Under the pieces are notes generated by a model, which saw nothing but the letters and a program-made list of their open reading frames with translations, made no database searches and was not told where the DNA came from. The position numbers were made by a program, and so were the translations under genes. Of a DNA stretch of 64,000 nt, positions 62,045 to 64,000 are shown piece after piece (the stretch's first letter is position 1; each line of letters starts with the position of its first letter). Origin of the DNA: Tretioscincus oriximinensis. Its lineage: Eukaryota; Chordata; Lepidosauria; Squamata; Gymnophthalmidae. The stretch is taken from positions 458,078 through 522,077 of the forward strand of contig JAJVDF010000137.1 in assembly GCA_022410635.1 (NCBI GenBank), in the 5' to 3' direction.

Positions 62045-63200
62045 GGGACCCTCGCGTGCTCTTGGCCCCGCCCCCTCCCTCCCTGCTGGGTGCTGCCACC
62101 TCGGGGCACGCAAGGGACCCCCTCCTGGGCTCCAGCAGCTGCGCGGCCCCCACCCACCCACCCACCCNCCCCTCCGTAGGCAGGCGTCTCCCCCCGCCCC
62201 GCCCGTGGGCAAAGAGGCGCTGCCGCCCCCTCGGCTGGAGCCCCCAGGGCGCTCGACGGGGCTGCGAAGTATCCGCCCCTCCCCCNNNNNNNNNNNNNNN
62301 NNNNNNNNNNNNNNNNNNNNNNNNNNNNNNNNNNNNNNNNNNNNNNNNNNNNNNNNNNNNNNNNNNNNNNNNNNNNNNNNNNNNNNNNNNNNNNNNNNNN
62401 NNNNNNNNNNNNNNNNNNNNNNNNNNNNNNNNNNNNNNNNNNNNNNNNNNNNNNNNNNNNNNNNNNNNNNNNNNNNNNNNNNNNNNNNNNNNNNNNNNNN
62501 NNNNNNNNNNNNNNNNNNNNNNNNNNNNNNNNNNNNNNNNNNNNNNNNNNNNNNNNNNNNNNNNNNNNNNNNNNNNNNNNNNNNNNNNNNNNNNNNNNNN
62601 NNNNNNNNNNNNNNNNNNNNNNNNNNNNNNNNNNNNNNNNNNNNNNNNNNNNNNNNNNNNNNNNNNNNNNNNNNNNNNNNNNNNNNNNNNNNNNNNNNNN
62701 NNNNNNNNNNNNNNNNNNNNNNNNNNNNNNNNNNNNNNNNNNNNNNNNNNNNNNNNNNNNNNNNNNNNNNNNNNNNNNNNNNNNNNNNNNNNNNNNNNNN
62801 NNNNNNNNNNNNNNNNGGGGGTTGGAGGGGGGGGGGGTTAGAAACCCGGTATGTGGGGGGGGGGGTCACGGGTTTGGCTGAGGAAAACAATTTTCAAAAA
62901 AAGATTGTTTTTTGAAAGAAATAATTCTTTCATTTACTTTTTCCTCAGGAAAAACCGGGAGGCACCGCAAAACCGGGTCCCCCCCCCCCCGAAAAAAAAG
63001 GCGGGTTCCCCCTGTGGGTGCTGGCGCAGGGCCTGGGTTCCGTGCCCGCCCCCCTCCGGCCAGGCTGAGGCGGGGGGCCCGTGACTGAGCCCCAGCAGGA
63101 GGCGGCTGCGTAGCCCGGGGCTGCCACGGCGAAGGCCCCGGGACCCTACACGCAGGGGCCCCTGCCCGGCAGAGCTCGGGGCCCATGGGGAGGGGGCCTC
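61960..63200 (-). promoter_or_regulatory. GC-rich, CpG-containing region, possible EOLA1 promoter
   Basis: GC-rich flanks surround an N gap about 1-2 kb upstream of the EOLA1 ATG. An untranslated first exon could lie here, but no exon can be defined. Confidence 0.4.
62286..62816. other. Assembly gap
   Basis: N run of about 531 bases inside GC-rich DNA. Long frames crossing it are meaningless. Confidence 0.98.
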
Positions 63201-63612
63201 CCTTAAGGTGTCTGGGGGCCGCATTAAAACCTTCGCTTGGGCCCAGGAACCAGTGGGAAGCTCCCTGCATTCCATGGGGGGGTTTAACACGGTGAGGCGA
63301 TACGAGGTGCTGCCCCCACCCCCACCCCCACCCCCGTGGTGTTGATGGGGAACCAGGGGCCGCCGTGTCCCACGTTGAAAAAAATTCCAGCAGTCTGAAC
63401 AGGCACCTGGCAGGGAAGGTTCAGAGCTGGGCTTTGCCCTCCTGGCAAGAAAGAGATCCTGCCATTGCTTCTCAGCCTTCTGCACTATATCTCATGATCG
63501 CCACCCACCTGCCAGTGTAGGCTATGGCAGGCCCCGTCGAGCATGCAGGCGGCAGGTGCCCATTACGAGACAGGGCGCCTTAAAGGGCCAGAGCTGCTTC
63601 TTCCCCATCTCG

Positions 63613-63629
63613 CTGCTAGGTGGCGCCAG
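63613..63629 (+). promoter_or_regulatory. CTCF-like motif
   Basis: CTGCTAGGTGGCGCCAG matches the CTCF core reasonably well and is not in an evident repeat. Confidence 0.4.
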
Positions 63630-64000
63630 AACACACACAACGAAGCCTTGTTTCTCCCCTAATCATTTGATTAAATTAAAAACACACGTCAGGTCCCTTT
63701 CTGCCCCCCCCCCCCCGGTGTTTTATTCGCCCACAAACACCCAGTGGCCCTTTTTTGGTAGGACAAGACCTGTTGACAGGGGCCTGTGTGCAGAATTCTT
63801 GCAAAGAGATCACTGGAGATTCTGGAAAACAAGTATGCAACCCTTACAAGGACCAAAAGAGCTGAAAGAGGAGGAACAAAAGGCTTGAGGTGCATTGAAA
63901 AACTACTTTGGTCCTGACTTCCTTTTGGTGCTGTGATTTTAATAACAGAACAAGTTAAGCCTTGGTTTTGTTTTAACCCGGGGGGAAAGAGGTGCTTAAG

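Noticed and set aside
61604..62890. 428-codon frame on the minus strand
   Set aside because: Half of it is N gap and the rest is GC-rich low-complexity translation.

Overview
This window is vertebrate nuclear DNA and almost certainly comes from a squamate reptile. Genes are split by GT-AG introns. The repeats are CR1 LINEs ending in 8-bp tails, L1 LINEs, and several tRNA-derived SINEs resembling those known from lizards and snakes. CpG-rich promoters occur, and the assembly has N gaps and many scattered single N bases. The genus cannot be named from the sequence.

Four protein-coding genes can be reconstructed exon by exon. They are IDS (minus strand, nine coding exons, 23660 down to 9788, 566 aa), TMEM185A (plus strand, seven coding exons, 38284 to 50460, 350 aa), an HSFX/HSFY-type heat-shock-factor gene (plus strand, two coding exons, 52707 to 56263, 447 aa) and EOLA1 (minus strand, two coding exons, 60962 down to 59930, 158 aa). 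All four reading frames are open across every inferred junction. IDS exons 2 to 8 have exactly the lengths I know for the human exons. In human these genes lie together in Xq28, so the window is a non-mammalian copy of that block. A candidate fifth gene is a 42-codon single-pass membrane microprotein on the minus strand at 33167-33295, in a CpG-rich stretch between IDS and TMEM185A.

Layout: 1-9.7 kb is IDS 3' flank, mostly repeats, with one repeat-poor AT-rich island at 4.25-4.56 kb. 9.8-23.7 kb is IDS, including a decayed tandem copy of exon 8 at 10541-10710. 23.7-33 kb is repeat-dense, with CR1 copies, a local duplication and an L1 carrying nested insertions. 33-38 kb holds the microprotein locus and the TMEM185A promoter. 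38.3-51.4 kb is TMEM185A, whose introns hold a near-perfect 41-bp-arm hairpin, an unexplained antisense ORF and a 2.3-kb CR1. 52.7-56.3 kb is the HSF gene. 59.2-61 kb is a 3' minisatellite plus EOLA1. 61-64 kb is a GC-rich, gap-interrupted region that probably holds the EOLA1 promoter.

The genes do not form one pathway. IDS is a lysosomal sulfatase, TMEM185A a multipass membrane protein, the HSF a putative transcription factor and EOLA1 an ASCH-domain protein. What unites them is conserved linkage. The most interesting observations are the relic IDS exon duplication, the intronic hairpin whose only two mismatches are G:U pairs in the TMEM185A sense RNA, the microprotein, the antisense intronic ORF, a CTCF-like motif carried by a SINE family, and a spacer-free 118-bp palindrome.
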